Part shown: positions 20,015 through 27,521 of the stretch, one piece after another
How positions within the stretch are numbered: the stretch's first letter is position 1
Layout of the letters: the number at the start of each line of letters is the position of its first letter
From: Streptomyces sp. TLI_053
Lineage (GTDB): Bacteria > Actinomycetota > Actinomycetes > Streptomycetales > Streptomycetaceae
NCBI RefSeq assembly: GCF_900105395.1
Contig: NZ_LT629775.1
Coordinates: 5,726,001 to 5,790,000 of the forward strand
DNA: 64,000 bases
Reading direction: 5' to 3'
Notes under the pieces: generated by a model
The model's database searches: none
What the model was told of the DNA's origin: nothing
Seen by the model: only the letters and a program-made list of their open reading frames with translations
Program-made: the position numbers and the translations under genes

Positions 20015-20656
20015 TCAGTCGCTCTTCTTGGTGATGTCCACGTACCACTGCGGGGCGAGCCGGTCGCAGCCGTCGGCGCCGCTGGAGGTCAGCGAGTCCT
20101 GCACGCAGGTCACGTAGTCGTTGTAGTACAGCGCGAGGCCGAGCACCGAGGAGACGAAGACCACCGTCATCGCGCCGGTGAGGACGCCGGCCAGCGCCGC
20201 CGGGGTGAGCGGGTTCTGCGCGCCGGGGCCGGCGGGTGCCGGGGTGCCGCCGTCGGTGCCGGCCGGCCGGGGCGCGCGCATCGCCGAGACGCCCCAGACG
20301 ATGGCCAGCGCGCCGACGAACAGGGCGACGTAGTGCAGCGCGGCGAACGCGCAGACCAGCGCGGCCATGCCGGCCAGCGCGGCGTTGCGGGCCTTGCGCT
20401 GGGCGGGGTCGTTCGGGTCGAGCCGGGGCGGCTGCGGCGCGGGCGGGCGGGGGTGCCAGCCGCCGCCCTGGTAGCCGGGGCTCCACGGGTGGGGCGGCGG
20501 GACGAGCGGACGGTCGTCCGGTTCGCCCTCCTGGCCCTCGGGCCGGTCGGGTTCGCCGGTGGGGTGGGGAGCGCGCGGGCGCCACGGCTGCTCGGGGGCA
20601 TCCGCCGGCGGCGGCGCGAAGGGGTTGCGCTCGCCGGTGTCGTCACCGCTGCTCAT
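20015..20656 (-). CDS. Small membrane protein with Pro-rich N-terminus (DUF4190-like)
   Basis: This 213-aa protein has a disordered Pro/Asp/Arg-rich N-terminal 100 residues, then two hydrophobic helices (ALAGMAALVCAFAALHYVAL and FVGALAIVWGVSAM) and a third (VLTGAMTVVFVSSVLGLALY) before a short Cys-containing tail ending DITKKSD. That layout fits DUF4190-like proteins. The start at 20656 gives MSSGDDTGERNPF and has AGAAGGA 12 bases upstream. It is convergent with the DUF6350 gene. Function is unknown. Confidence 0.72.
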   Translation of the reverse strand: MSSGDDTGERNPFAPPPADAPEQPWRPRAPHPTGEPDRPEGQEGEPDDRPLVPPPHPWSPGYQGGGWHPRPPAPQPPRLDPNDPAQRKARNAALAGMAALVCAFAALHYVALFVGALAIVWGVSAMRAPRPAGTDGGTPAPAGPGAQNPLTPAALAGVLTGAMTVVFVSSVLGLALYYNDYVTCVQDSLTSSGADGCDRLAPQWYVDITKKSD

Positions 20657-20816
20657 GGTTCGGCCATTCCTTCTCGGTCGGTGGGGCGGGTGCCCGCGCC
20701 ACCCTATGTTCCCGCAGGCCCCTGTGGGGGGTCCGGGCACGTCCTGCCGCCCGGGAGTCGGCGGTCCGCCGGGGTCCGGGCCCGGCCGCGGACGGCCGGC
20801 GAGATCCCGGTCTCAG

Positions 20817-20828
20817 CTACGCGCGTAG
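20817..20828. promoter_or_regulatory. Palindromic operator candidate upstream of purN
   Basis: CTACGCGCGTAG is a perfect 12-bp palindrome, extending to 14 bp as GCTACGCGCGTAGC. It lies 193 bases upstream of purN and 160 bases upstream of the divergent membrane-protein gene. The same core occurs upstream of the BMP lipoprotein gene and deoA, so it is probably the site of a nucleoside-related regulator. A possible -10 element TATGGT follows at about 20873. Confidence 0.55.
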
Positions 20829-21021
20829 CCCCGGACGGTGTTTCGGAGGCCGTCCGACCAGCCGTTATGGTGGTGACGGTCAGCAGCTCCCACGGGTTCC
20901 CCGGGGCCCGCGTCGCGGCGGGTTCTCCTGGAGTTCCTCCCCGCTCGACCTGCCGTTCGTAGTGGCCCCACCGCCGGTGGATGTACCAGCGGGCGGCGCC
21001 CGACCTACGGAGAATCGCGCA

Positions 21022-21687
21022 GTGGCCGCCGCCCCCGCTCAGCTCTTCCCGCCCCGCACGCCCGGACCGGCCCGTCTGGTGGTGCTGGTCTCCGGCTCCG
21101 GCACCAACCTCCAGGCGCTGATCGACGCCGTCGCCGACCCCGGGTTCGGGGCGGAGATCGTCGCGGTGGGCGCGGACCGGGACGGCATCGCCGGGCTGGA
21201 GCGCGCCGAGCGGGCCGGCCTGCCGGTCTTCGTGCACCGGGTGAAGGACCACGGGGACCGGGCCGACTGGGACCGCGCGCTGACCGCCTCCGTCGCCGGG
21301 TACGAGCCGGACCTGGTCGTCACGGCCGGGTTCATGAAGATCCTCGGCCCCGGGTTCGTCGAGGCCTTCGCCGGACGGATCGTCAACACCCACCCCGCGC
21401 TGCTGCCCTCCTTCCCCGGCGCCCACGGCGTCACCGACGCCCTGGCGTACGGGGTGAGGGTCACCGGTTGCACCGTCCACCTGGTCGACACCGGCGTCGA
21501 CACCGGGCCGATCATCGCGCAGGGCGTCGTGGAGGTCCACGACGCCGACCACGCCGATGGCGGCGAGGCGCTGCACGAACGCATCAAGACTGTCGAGCGC
21601 AAGCTGCTCGTCGACGTCGTGGGCCGGCTGGCCCGCGAGGGTCACCGCATCGAGGACCGAAAGGTATGGATTCCGGCACATGAGTGA
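21022..21687 (+). CDS. purN: Phosphoribosylglycinamide formyltransferase
   Basis: PurN transfers a formyl group from 10-formyl-tetrahydrofolate to GAR, the third step of purine synthesis. The protein (221 aa) shows the N-terminal VVLVSGSGTNLQALID phosphate loop, the catalytic Asn-His region in RIVNTHPALLPSFPG and the HLVDTGVDTGPII segment with the conserved Asp. The GTG at 21022 is chosen because CGGAGA lies 9 bases upstream and only short Ala/Pro-rich residues precede the fold. Its stop codon overlaps a 26-codon ORF that in turn overlaps purH, so purN and purH are one operon. Confidence 0.96.
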   Translation: MAAAPAQLFPPRTPGPARLVVLVSGSGTNLQALIDAVADPGFGAEIVAVGADRDGIAGLERAERAGLPVFVHRVKDHGDRADWDRALTASVAGYEPDLVVTAGFMKILGPGFVEAFAGRIVNTHPALLPSFPGAHGVTDALAYGVRVTGCTVHLVDTGVDTGPIIAQGVVEVHDADHADGGEALHERIKTVERKLLVDVVGRLAREGHRIEDRKVWIPAHE

Positions 21688-21760
21688 GCGGAGCGAACGA
21701 ATCATCGAGAACGGTGCCTGGCGCGCAGCGCCCGCCGAGCGCAGCGAGGTGGGAGCATGA
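21680..21760 (+). CDS. 26-codon ORF bridging purN and purH
   Basis: This short frame starts with an ATG inside the purN stop (ATGAGTGA) and ends with a TGA that shares ATGA with the purH start. It encodes 26 residues beginning MSERSERIIENGAW and ending AERSEVGA. The DNA contains GAGCGGAGCGAACGA and GAGCGCAGCGAGG, which look like a repeated element seen in many actinomycete spacers. It could be a coupling peptide or a repeat element that happens to stay open. There is no homology-based evidence for a functional peptide, but the double overlap is exact. Confidence 0.45.
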   Translation: MSERSERIIENGAWRAAPAERSEVGA

Positions 21761-23337
21761 GCGCCGCTCCCACCACGCCCCCTGTCTCCGAGAACGTCCG
21801 GCCGATCCGCCGCGCGCTGATCAGCGTGTACGACAAGACCGGTCTGGAGGAGCTGGCCCAGGGCCTGCACGCCGCCGGGGTCGCCATCGTCTCCACCGGT
21901 TCGACCGCCGGCCGGATCGCCGCCGCGGGCGTCCCGGTGACCGAGGTCTCCGAGCTGACCGGCTTCCCGGAGTGCCTGGACGGGCGTGTGAAGACCCTGC
22001 ACCCCCGCGTGCACGCCGGCGTCCTCGCCGACCTGCGGCTGGAGTCGCACCGCGCGCAGCTGGCCGAGCTGGGCGTCGAGCCCTTCGACCTGGTCGTGGT
22101 GAACCTCTACCCGTTCAAGGCGACCGTCGCCTCCGGCGCCACCCCGGACGAGTGCGTCGAGCAGATCGACATCGGCGGCCCGAGCATGGTCCGCGCCGCC
22201 GCCAAGAACCACCCCTCGGTGGCCGTGGTGGTCGACCCGGCCCGCTACCAGGACGTGCTGACGGCCGTCCGGGGCGGCGGCTTCGACCTGCTGACCCGCA
22301 AGCGGCTGGCCGCCCAGGCCTTCGCCCACACCGCCGCCTACGACGTCGCGGTGGCCAACTGGTTCGAGGAGTCCGGCTACACGGAGACCGAGGACGCCTT
22401 CCCGGCCTTCCTGGGCTCGGCCTTCGAGCGCCAGAACGTGCTGCGCTACGGCGAGAACCCGCACCAGGGCGCGGCGCTGTACACCGACGGCAGCGGCGGC
22501 CTGGCCGGCGCGCGGCAGCTGCACGGCAAGGAGATGTCGTACAACAACTACGTCGACACCGATGCCGCCCGCCGCGCCGCCTACGACCACGCCGAGCCGG
22601 CCGTCGCGATCATCAAGCACGCCAACCCGTGCGGCATCGGGACCGGCGCCGACGTCGCCGAGGCGCACCGCAAGGCGCACGAGTGCGACCCGGTGTCCGC
22701 GTACGGCGGCGTGATCGCGGTCAACCGCCCGGTCACGGTGGCGCTGGCCGAGCAGATCGCCCCGATCTTCACCGAGGTCGTGGTGGCCCCCGGCTTCGAG
22801 GACGGCGCCGTCGAGGTGCTGGCCCGCAAGAAGAACCTGCGGGTGCTGCTCGCCCCCGAGGCCCCGGCGAACCGCCAGGAGGTGCGCCCGGTCTCCGGCG
22901 GCGTGCTGCTCCAGGACGCCGACCGGGTGCACGCCGAGGGCGACGACCCGGCGACCTGGACCCTGGCCTCCGGCGAGGCGCTGTCCCCGGCCGAGCTGGC
23001 CGAGCTGGCGTTCGCCTGGCGCGCCTGCCGGGCCGTGAAGTCCAACGCGATCCTGCTGGCCAAGGACGGCGCCTCGGTGGGTGTCGGCATGGGCCAGGTC
23101 AACCGCGTCGACTCCTGCAAGCTCGCGGTGGAGCGGGCCGGCGAGCGGGCCAAGGGCTCGTACGCGGCCTCGGACGCCTTCTTCCCGTTCGCGGACGGCG
23201 CGGCGATCCTGATCGCGGCCGGCGTGCGGGCGATCGTCCAGCCCGGTGGCTCGATCCGGGACGAAGAGGTGGTCGCGGCCGCCGCCGAGGCCGGGGTCAC
23301 CATGTACTTCACCGGCACCCGCCACTTCTTCCACTGA
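21757..23337 (+). CDS. purH: Bifunctional AICAR formyltransferase / IMP cyclohydrolase
   Basis: PurH catalyses the last two steps of IMP synthesis. The 526-aa protein has the N-terminal MGS-like cyclohydrolase domain (ISVYDKTGLEELA, STGSTAGRIAAAGVPV, then GRVKTLHPRVHAG) and the C-terminal AICARFT domain with the Lys-His pair in IIKHANPCGIG and the substrate loop AVKSNAILLAKDG. GAGGTGGGAGC lies just before the ATG. The start is overlapped by the short ORF from purN. The formyl donor is made by the folate pathway to which the nearby folD belongs. Confidence 0.97.
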   Translation: MSAAPTTPPVSENVRPIRRALISVYDKTGLEELAQGLHAAGVAIVSTGSTAGRIAAAGVPVTEVSELTGFPECLDGRVKTLHPRVHAGVLADLRLESHRAQLAELGVEPFDLVVVNLYPFKATVASGATPDECVEQIDIGGPSMVRAAAKNHPSVAVVVDPARYQDVLTAVRGGGFDLLTRKRLAAQAFAHTAAYDVAVANWFEESGYTETEDAFPAFLGSAFERQNVLRYGENPHQGAALYTDGSGGLAGARQLHGKEMSYNNYVDTDAARRAAYDHAEPAVAIIKHANPCGIGTGADVAEAHRKAHECDPVSAYGGVIAVNRPVTVALAEQIAPIFTEVVVAPGFEDGAVEVLARKKNLRVLLAPEAPANRQEVRPVSGGVLLQDADRVHAEGDDPATWTLASGEALSPAELAELAFAWRACRAVKSNAILLAKDGASVGVGMGQVNRVDSCKLAVERAGERAKGSYAASDAFFPFADGAAILIAAGVRAIVQPGGSIRDEEVVAAAAEAGVTMYFTGTRHFFH

Positions 23338-23422
23338 CGCGTCCGCCGGCGCCGCGGCGCCGGCGGAACGGCACGGAACACGGCACACGGAACGGTCCGG
23401 AACACGGAGCGCCCCGGAGACA

Positions 23423-23466
23423 CGGAACGGCCCGGCTCCCTCCACCGAGGGGGCCGGGCCGTTCCG
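23423..23466. terminator. Strong bidirectional terminator between purH and the RDD gene
   Basis: A long stem with a perfect 14-bp base (CGGAACGGCCCGGC / GCCGGGCCGTTCCG) continues with CCCTC / GAGGG around CACC. It is preceded by several short copies of ACGGAAC between purH and the stem. It lies between convergent genes. Confidence 0.8.
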
Positions 23467-23483
23467 CCGTGCGCGGTACCGCG

Positions 23484-24227
23484 TTACTTCTTGATCACCA
23501 GGGTGCCGGCGGCACGGTCGTGCCAGCCCTGCAGCTTCCCGGAGTTGTCGAAGAACGGCGACAGGTAGACCAGCAGCGCGCCGATGTAGCAGAGGACCGC
23601 GCCGACGATCGGGATGATGAAGCGGATGAAGCCGCCGCCCAGGCCCGGGTTCTGGCCGGTGCTCTCCTTGACCACGCGCAGGCCCATGGCCATCTTGCCC
23701 AGGGTGGCGCCGGCGAACGAGACCAGCAGCCACTCGTAGAGCAGGTTGAACACGGCCAGCACGCCGATCATGATCATCATGGTGGCGACGATGCCGCTCG
23801 CGGCGTCGGTCTGCTGCTGGAGGCAGTCGTTGTAGGCCGAGCTGCCGTAGGTGTAACCCGTGCAGTCGTCGGTGTTCTTGACGATGCCGAGCGCGCCGGC
23901 CAGGCCGAGGGCCATGACCAGGGCGATGATCGCGCCGACGGCCAGACCGTCGATCAGACGGGCCAGGAAGCGCTGGCCCATGGTCGCCAGCTTGACGGTG
24001 CCGAGCTGGGCGATGTTGATGTAGCCGTTGTTCGCCTGGATGGTGCCCGGCATCGGCGCGTAGCCGTAGGCCTGCTGCTGCGGCACGGCGTAGCCCGGCT
24101 GCTGCGGGGGCTGCTGCGGGTAGCCGTAGCCGGCGGCCGGCGGAGCCTGCTGCGGGTAGCCGTAGCCGGGCTGCTGGGGCTGCTGGGGCTGGTTGTACGG
24201 GTTGTTGGGGTCGGGCGGGTAGCTCAT
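23484..24227 (-). CDS. RDD family membrane protein with Pro/Gln-rich N-terminus
   Basis: The 247-aa protein has a 75-residue low-complexity N-terminus of PQQPGYGYPQQ-type repeats, then an RDD domain with helices AVGAIIALVMALGLAGALG, ATMMIMIGVLAVFNLLYE and FIIPIVGAVLCYIGALLVYL. The RDD signature begins with GQRFLARLIDGLAVG (Arg and Asp) and includes the second motif GATLGKMAMGLRVV. The family's role is poorly known, with transport suggested for some members. The ATG at 24227 has GGAGG 6 bases upstream. It is monocistronic between purH and folD. Confidence 0.88.
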   Translation of the reverse strand: MSYPPDPNNPYNQPQQPQQPGYGYPQQAPPAAGYGYPQQPPQQPGYAVPQQQAYGYAPMPGTIQANNGYINIAQLGTVKLATMGQRFLARLIDGLAVGAIIALVMALGLAGALGIVKNTDDCTGYTYGSSAYNDCLQQQTDAASGIVATMMIMIGVLAVFNLLYEWLLVSFAGATLGKMAMGLRVVKESTGQNPGLGGGFIRFIIPIVGAVLCYIGALLVYLSPFFDNSGKLQGWHDRAAGTLVIKK

Positions 24228-24878
24228 CGATGCCTCCGGGCAGATGGGGACAAGTGGGGACGGGACAGCGGAGGCCCCGGAACGGGCCGGCTGGACGGGT
24301 AGCCGGTCGGACGGGACGTTAGCGGAGCACACCGACACCGGGGGCGTGGGCCGACCGGTGCGCGCGCCCGCTCAGGGCCGTGGGAAGCGTGCGAACGGGA
24401 GCCGGGACGGCCCGGTGGCGCGCGGCAACCCGCGTCGGCGGTCGGTCGTCGGCGCGGTGCGGTCTGGTCGGCTCACTTCGTTCTTCCCCCGAGTACGCCC
24501 CGCCGGGTCTGTCCGTCGGCCCGTCACCGGGCCGGATGCGGCGGGGAATGCCTGCTTATCGTCGACCGGACGGCAGTACCGTGTCCAGCCGCGTCCGCAC
24601 CTCGGGCCGGACTGTGGCGCAACCGCAATAAGAGCCGAACGTTCCGCATCCGTCCGGCCCCCGCCCGGACCGCCCCCGCGGCCTCCACCCGTCCTCCACC
24701 CGTCCTCCATCCGTCCTCCGCCCGTTCCGCGTCCGTTCCCTGTCCGGCCCGCCTCCGGTACCTGCCCCGGCCCCCGCCCGCCCCCGGTCCGGCCCTCTCC
24801 CGGGCCCGCCCCGCGGCGCCCGTCCGCGGCCCGGGACCGGTGGCACGGACTCCCGCCCCGATCCGGGAGAATGGGGTC
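24228..24878. other. 651-base intergenic region between RDD and folD genes
   Basis: I see no gene in this stretch. Frames on either strand are low-complexity Arg/Gly/Pro and lack ribosome sites. It must hold the divergent promoters of the RDD gene and folD. A relatively AT-richer patch near 24540-24640 (CTGCTTATCGTCG, then CAACCGCAATAAGAGCC) is the most promoter-like part. An 11-bp tandem repeat lies at 24682-24725. Confidence 0.6.
24682..24725. repeat. 11-bp tandem repeat, four units
   Basis: Four units of CCTCCACCCGT (two exact, two with one change) lie about 150 bases upstream of folD, with a degenerate fifth unit after them. The period matches one helical turn. Confidence 0.75.
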
Positions 24879-25733
24879 ATGACTGCGCAGATTCTCGACG
24901 GCAAGGCGACCGCGGCCGCGATCAAGTCCGAACTCGCCACCCGCGTGGCGGCCCTCAAGGCCAAGGGCATCACGCCCGGCCTCGGCACCGTCCTGGTCGG
25001 CGACGACCCGGGCAGCCGCTGGTACGTCAACGGCAAGCACAAGGACTGCGCCGAGATCGGCATCGCCTCGATCCAGCGCGAGCTGCCCGCCACCGCCACC
25101 CAGGAGGACGTCGAGAACGTCGTCCGGGAGCTCAACGCGGACCCGACCTGCACCGGCTACATCGTCCAGCTGCCGCTGCCCAAGGGCCTCGACCCGAACC
25201 CGGTCCTGGAGCTGATGGACCCGGACAAGGACGCGGACGGCCTGCACCCGACCTCGCTCGGCCGGCTCGCCCTGGGCATCGAGGGCCCGCTGCCCTGCAC
25301 CCCGCTCGGCATGGTCGAGCTGCTGCGCCGCCACGGCGTGGCGATCGACGGCGCCGAGGTGGTCGTGGTCGGCCGGGGCGTGACCGTCGGCCGCTCGATC
25401 GGCCTGCTGCTCACCCGCCGCAGCGAGAACGCCACCGTCACCCTCTGCCACACCGGCACCCGCGACCTGGCCCACCACCTGCGCCAGGCCGACATCATCG
25501 TCGCCGCCGCCGGTGTGCCGCACCTGGTCAAGCCGGAGGACGTCAAGCCCGGCGCGGCCGTGCTGGACGTCGGTGTCAGCCGCAGCGAGGGGAAGATCGT
25601 CGGCGACGTGCACCCCAACGTGGCCGAGGTGGCCGGCTGGATCTCCCCGAACCCCGGCGGCGTCGGCCCGATGACCCGCGCCATGCTGCTCAACAACATC
25701 GTGGTGGCGGCCGAGCGCCGCGCCGGCGTCTGA
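24879..25733 (+). CDS. folD: Methylenetetrahydrofolate dehydrogenase / methenyltetrahydrofolate cyclohydrolase
   Basis: FolD interconverts 5,10-methylene- and 10-formyl-tetrahydrofolate and so supplies the formyl groups used by PurN and PurH. The 284-aa protein has the catalytic YVNGKHKDC segment (Tyr...Lys), YIVQLPLPKGLDP, PCTPLGMVELL, and the NADP loop VVVGRGVTVGRSIG, then GGVGPMTRAML. The ATG at 24879 gives the standard MTAQILDGKATAAAIK start, preceded by GGGAGAA. It is probably co-transcribed with the DUF3017 gene 73 bases downstream. Confidence 0.96.
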   Translation: MTAQILDGKATAAAIKSELATRVAALKAKGITPGLGTVLVGDDPGSRWYVNGKHKDCAEIGIASIQRELPATATQEDVENVVRELNADPTCTGYIVQLPLPKGLDPNPVLELMDPDKDADGLHPTSLGRLALGIEGPLPCTPLGMVELLRRHGVAIDGAEVVVVGRGVTVGRSIGLLLTRRSENATVTLCHTGTRDLAHHLRQADIIVAAAGVPHLVKPEDVKPGAAVLDVGVSRSEGKIVGDVHPNVAEVAGWISPNPGGVGPMTRAMLLNNIVVAAERRAGV

Positions 25734-25806
25734 CCACCGCGCCCGACCCGCCGGGCCCCGCCCGGCCCGGACCCATCCGATCGACGATCCCGAAGGACGG
25801 GAAGCC

Positions 25807-26226
25807 ATGAGCGAACCGCGCCGGACCCGGCGCAGGCCGGTGAAGACCACCGGCACCCTGCCCCCCGAGGGCTCGGCGGCCGCGCTCGGGCGCGACCACG
25901 CGCTCCCGGTCCGGCAGTGGCCGATAACGGTGGTCCTGCTGGTGGTCGCCGCCGGTCTGGCGGTCACCTGGTTCGCCGACTTCCAGGACGGCTTCAAGTA
26001 CGGGCTGCTGATCGTCGGCGGCGGTGTGCTGCTCGGCGCGCTGCTGCGGCTGGTGCTGCCGGAGGTCGGCATGCTGGCGGTGCGCAGCCGCTTCACCGAT
26101 GTGATCGTGCTGACCTTCCTGGGCCTGTCGATCGTCCTGCTCACCCTGATGGCCCAGCCGAACCCGTGGCTGGAGCTTCCGCTGCTGGACAACATCGGCC
26201 AGCTGATCGGTCGCCCGCGCCGCTGA
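25807..26226 (+). CDS. DUF3017 family membrane protein
   Basis: This small protein (139 aa) has a basic N-terminus and three hydrophobic helices (ITVVLLVVAAGLAVTWF, YGLLIVGGGVLLGALLRLVL and VIVLTFLGLSIVLLTLMA). DUF3017 genes commonly lie between folD and mdh in Streptomyces, as here. The function is unknown. AAGGACGGGAAGCC precedes the ATG. A strong terminator follows. Confidence 0.87.
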   Translation: MSEPRRTRRRPVKTTGTLPPEGSAAALGRDHALPVRQWPITVVLLVVAAGLAVTWFADFQDGFKYGLLIVGGGVLLGALLRLVLPEVGMLAVRSRFTDVIVLTFLGLSIVLLTLMAQPNPWLELPLLDNIGQLIGRPRR

Positions 26227-26260
26227 CCGGCCGTCCGCACCGCTGACCGGGAGCCGCCCG

Positions 26261-26295
26261 ACGGCCCCCCGCCCGACGCCCGGGCGGGGGGCCGT
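26261..26295 (+). terminator. Terminator between DUF3017 and mdh
   Basis: A perfect 15-bp stem, ACGGCCCCCCGCCCG / CGGGCGGGGGGCCGT, has a 5-nt loop (ACGCC) and is followed by CATCGTCT. It ends the folD-DUF3017 transcript. Confidence 0.85.
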
Positions 26296-26367
26296 CATCG
26301 TCTGTGACGGATCAGTCACGACCGCGACCGCGGCGTACGCTTCCCTTTGCGATACCCTGACGCCGGT

Positions 26368-26385
26368 TCTCTCGATGTCGAGAGA
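26368..26385. promoter_or_regulatory. Palindrome in the mdh leader
   Basis: TCTCTCGATGTCGAGAGA is an 8-bp perfect inverted repeat with a TG spacer, 64 bases upstream of the mdh start. A -10-like TACCCT lies just before it at about 26353, so the palindrome may sit in the 5' leader as an operator or RNA hairpin. A second weaker repeat, GTGAC / GTCAC, lies near 26305. Confidence 0.45.
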
Positions 26386-26449
26386 CCGTCCTCGGCTCCA
26401 GCGCGCCGACGTGCCTGGGGCACCTGGCGATTTGCTGGAGAAGGTAGAA

Positions 26450-27442
26450 ATGACCCGCACCCCCGTCAATGTCACCATCACCGGAGCCGCCGGCCAGATC
26501 GGCTACGCGCTGCTCTTCCGCATCGCCTCGGGCCACCTGCTCGGCGCCGACGTCCCGGTGAACCTGCGCCTCCTGGAGATCCCGCAGGGCCTCAAGGCCG
26601 CCGAGGGCACCGCCATGGAGCTCGTGGACTGCGCCTTCCCGCTGCTGCGCGACATCACCATCACCGACAAGCCGGCCGAGGCCTTCGACGGCGCCAACGT
26701 CGCGCTGCTGGTCGGCGCCCGTCCGCGCACCGCCGGCATGGAGCGCGGCGACCTGCTGCAGGCCAACGGTGGCATCTTCGGCCCGCAGGGCAAGGCCATC
26801 AACGAGCACGCCGCGGACGACATCAAGGTCCTGGTGGTCGGCAACCCGGCCAACACCAACGCCCTGATCGCCCAGCGCAACGCCCCGGACGTCCCGGCCG
26901 AGCGCTTCACCGCGATGACCCGCCTGGACCACAACCGCGCCGTCGGCCAGCTCTCGCTGAAGACCGGCGCCCTGGTCTCCGACATCAAGCGCGTCACCAT
27001 CTGGGGCAACCACTCCGCCACCCAGTACCCGGACATCTTCCAGGCCGAGATCGCCGGCAAGCCGGCCTTCGAGGCCGTCGGCAGCGACCAGGCCTGGCTG
27101 GAGAACGACTTCATCCCGACCGTCGCCAAGCGCGGCGCCGCCATCATCGACGCCCGCGGCGCCTCCTCGGCCGCCTCGGCCGCCAACGCCGCCATCGACC
27201 ACGTGTACACCTGGGTCAACGGCACCGCCGAGGGCGACTGGACCTCGATGGGTGTCGTCTCCGACGGCTCCTACGGCGTCCCGGCCGGCCTGATCTCCTC
27301 CTTCCCGGTCACCACCAAGGACGGCGCCTTCGAGATCGTCCAGGGCCTGGAGATCTCCGACTTCTCGCGCGGCCGCATCGAGGCCTCGGTCCAGGAGCTG
27401 ACCGAGGAGCGCGACGCGGTCCAGGAGCTCGGCCTCATCTGA
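26450..27442 (+). CDS. mdh: Malate dehydrogenase
   Basis: This NAD-dependent TCA-cycle enzyme (330 aa) oxidises malate to oxaloacetate. It has the Rossmann motif GAAGQIGYALLFRIASG, the substrate-binding ARPRTAGMERGDLL loop, TRLDHNRA with the conserved Asp/Arg region, and the catalytic His in IWGNHSATQYPD. GGAGAAGG precedes the ATG. It is monocistronic between two strong terminators. Confidence 0.97.
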   Translation: MTRTPVNVTITGAAGQIGYALLFRIASGHLLGADVPVNLRLLEIPQGLKAAEGTAMELVDCAFPLLRDITITDKPAEAFDGANVALLVGARPRTAGMERGDLLQANGGIFGPQGKAINEHAADDIKVLVVGNPANTNALIAQRNAPDVPAERFTAMTRLDHNRAVGQLSLKTGALVSDIKRVTIWGNHSATQYPDIFQAEIAGKPAFEAVGSDQAWLENDFIPTVAKRGAAIIDARGASSAASAANAAIDHVYTWVNGTAEGDWTSMGVVSDGSYGVPAGLISSFPVTTKDGAFEIVQGLEISDFSRGRIEASVQELTEERDAVQELGLI

Positions 27443-27462
27443 GCCGGCCCCGACGCCTCCAC

Positions 27463-27503
27463 GACGGCCCGTCGTCCCCGTTCCGCGGGGGCGGCGGGCC
27501 GTC
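27463..27503 (+). terminator. Terminator after mdh
   Basis: A long imperfect stem, GACGGCCCG...CCCCG / CGCGGGG...CGGGCCGTC, lies between the mdh stop and the next gene, whose start is only about 20 bases further. Confidence 0.65.
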
Positions 27504-27521
27504 GCCCTACACTGGCCCGCT

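Noticed and set aside
24244..24882. 212-codon frame in the RDD-folD gap
   Set aside because: It is Arg/Pro/Gly low complexity, has no ribosome site and includes the tandem repeat; nothing in it resembles a protein family.
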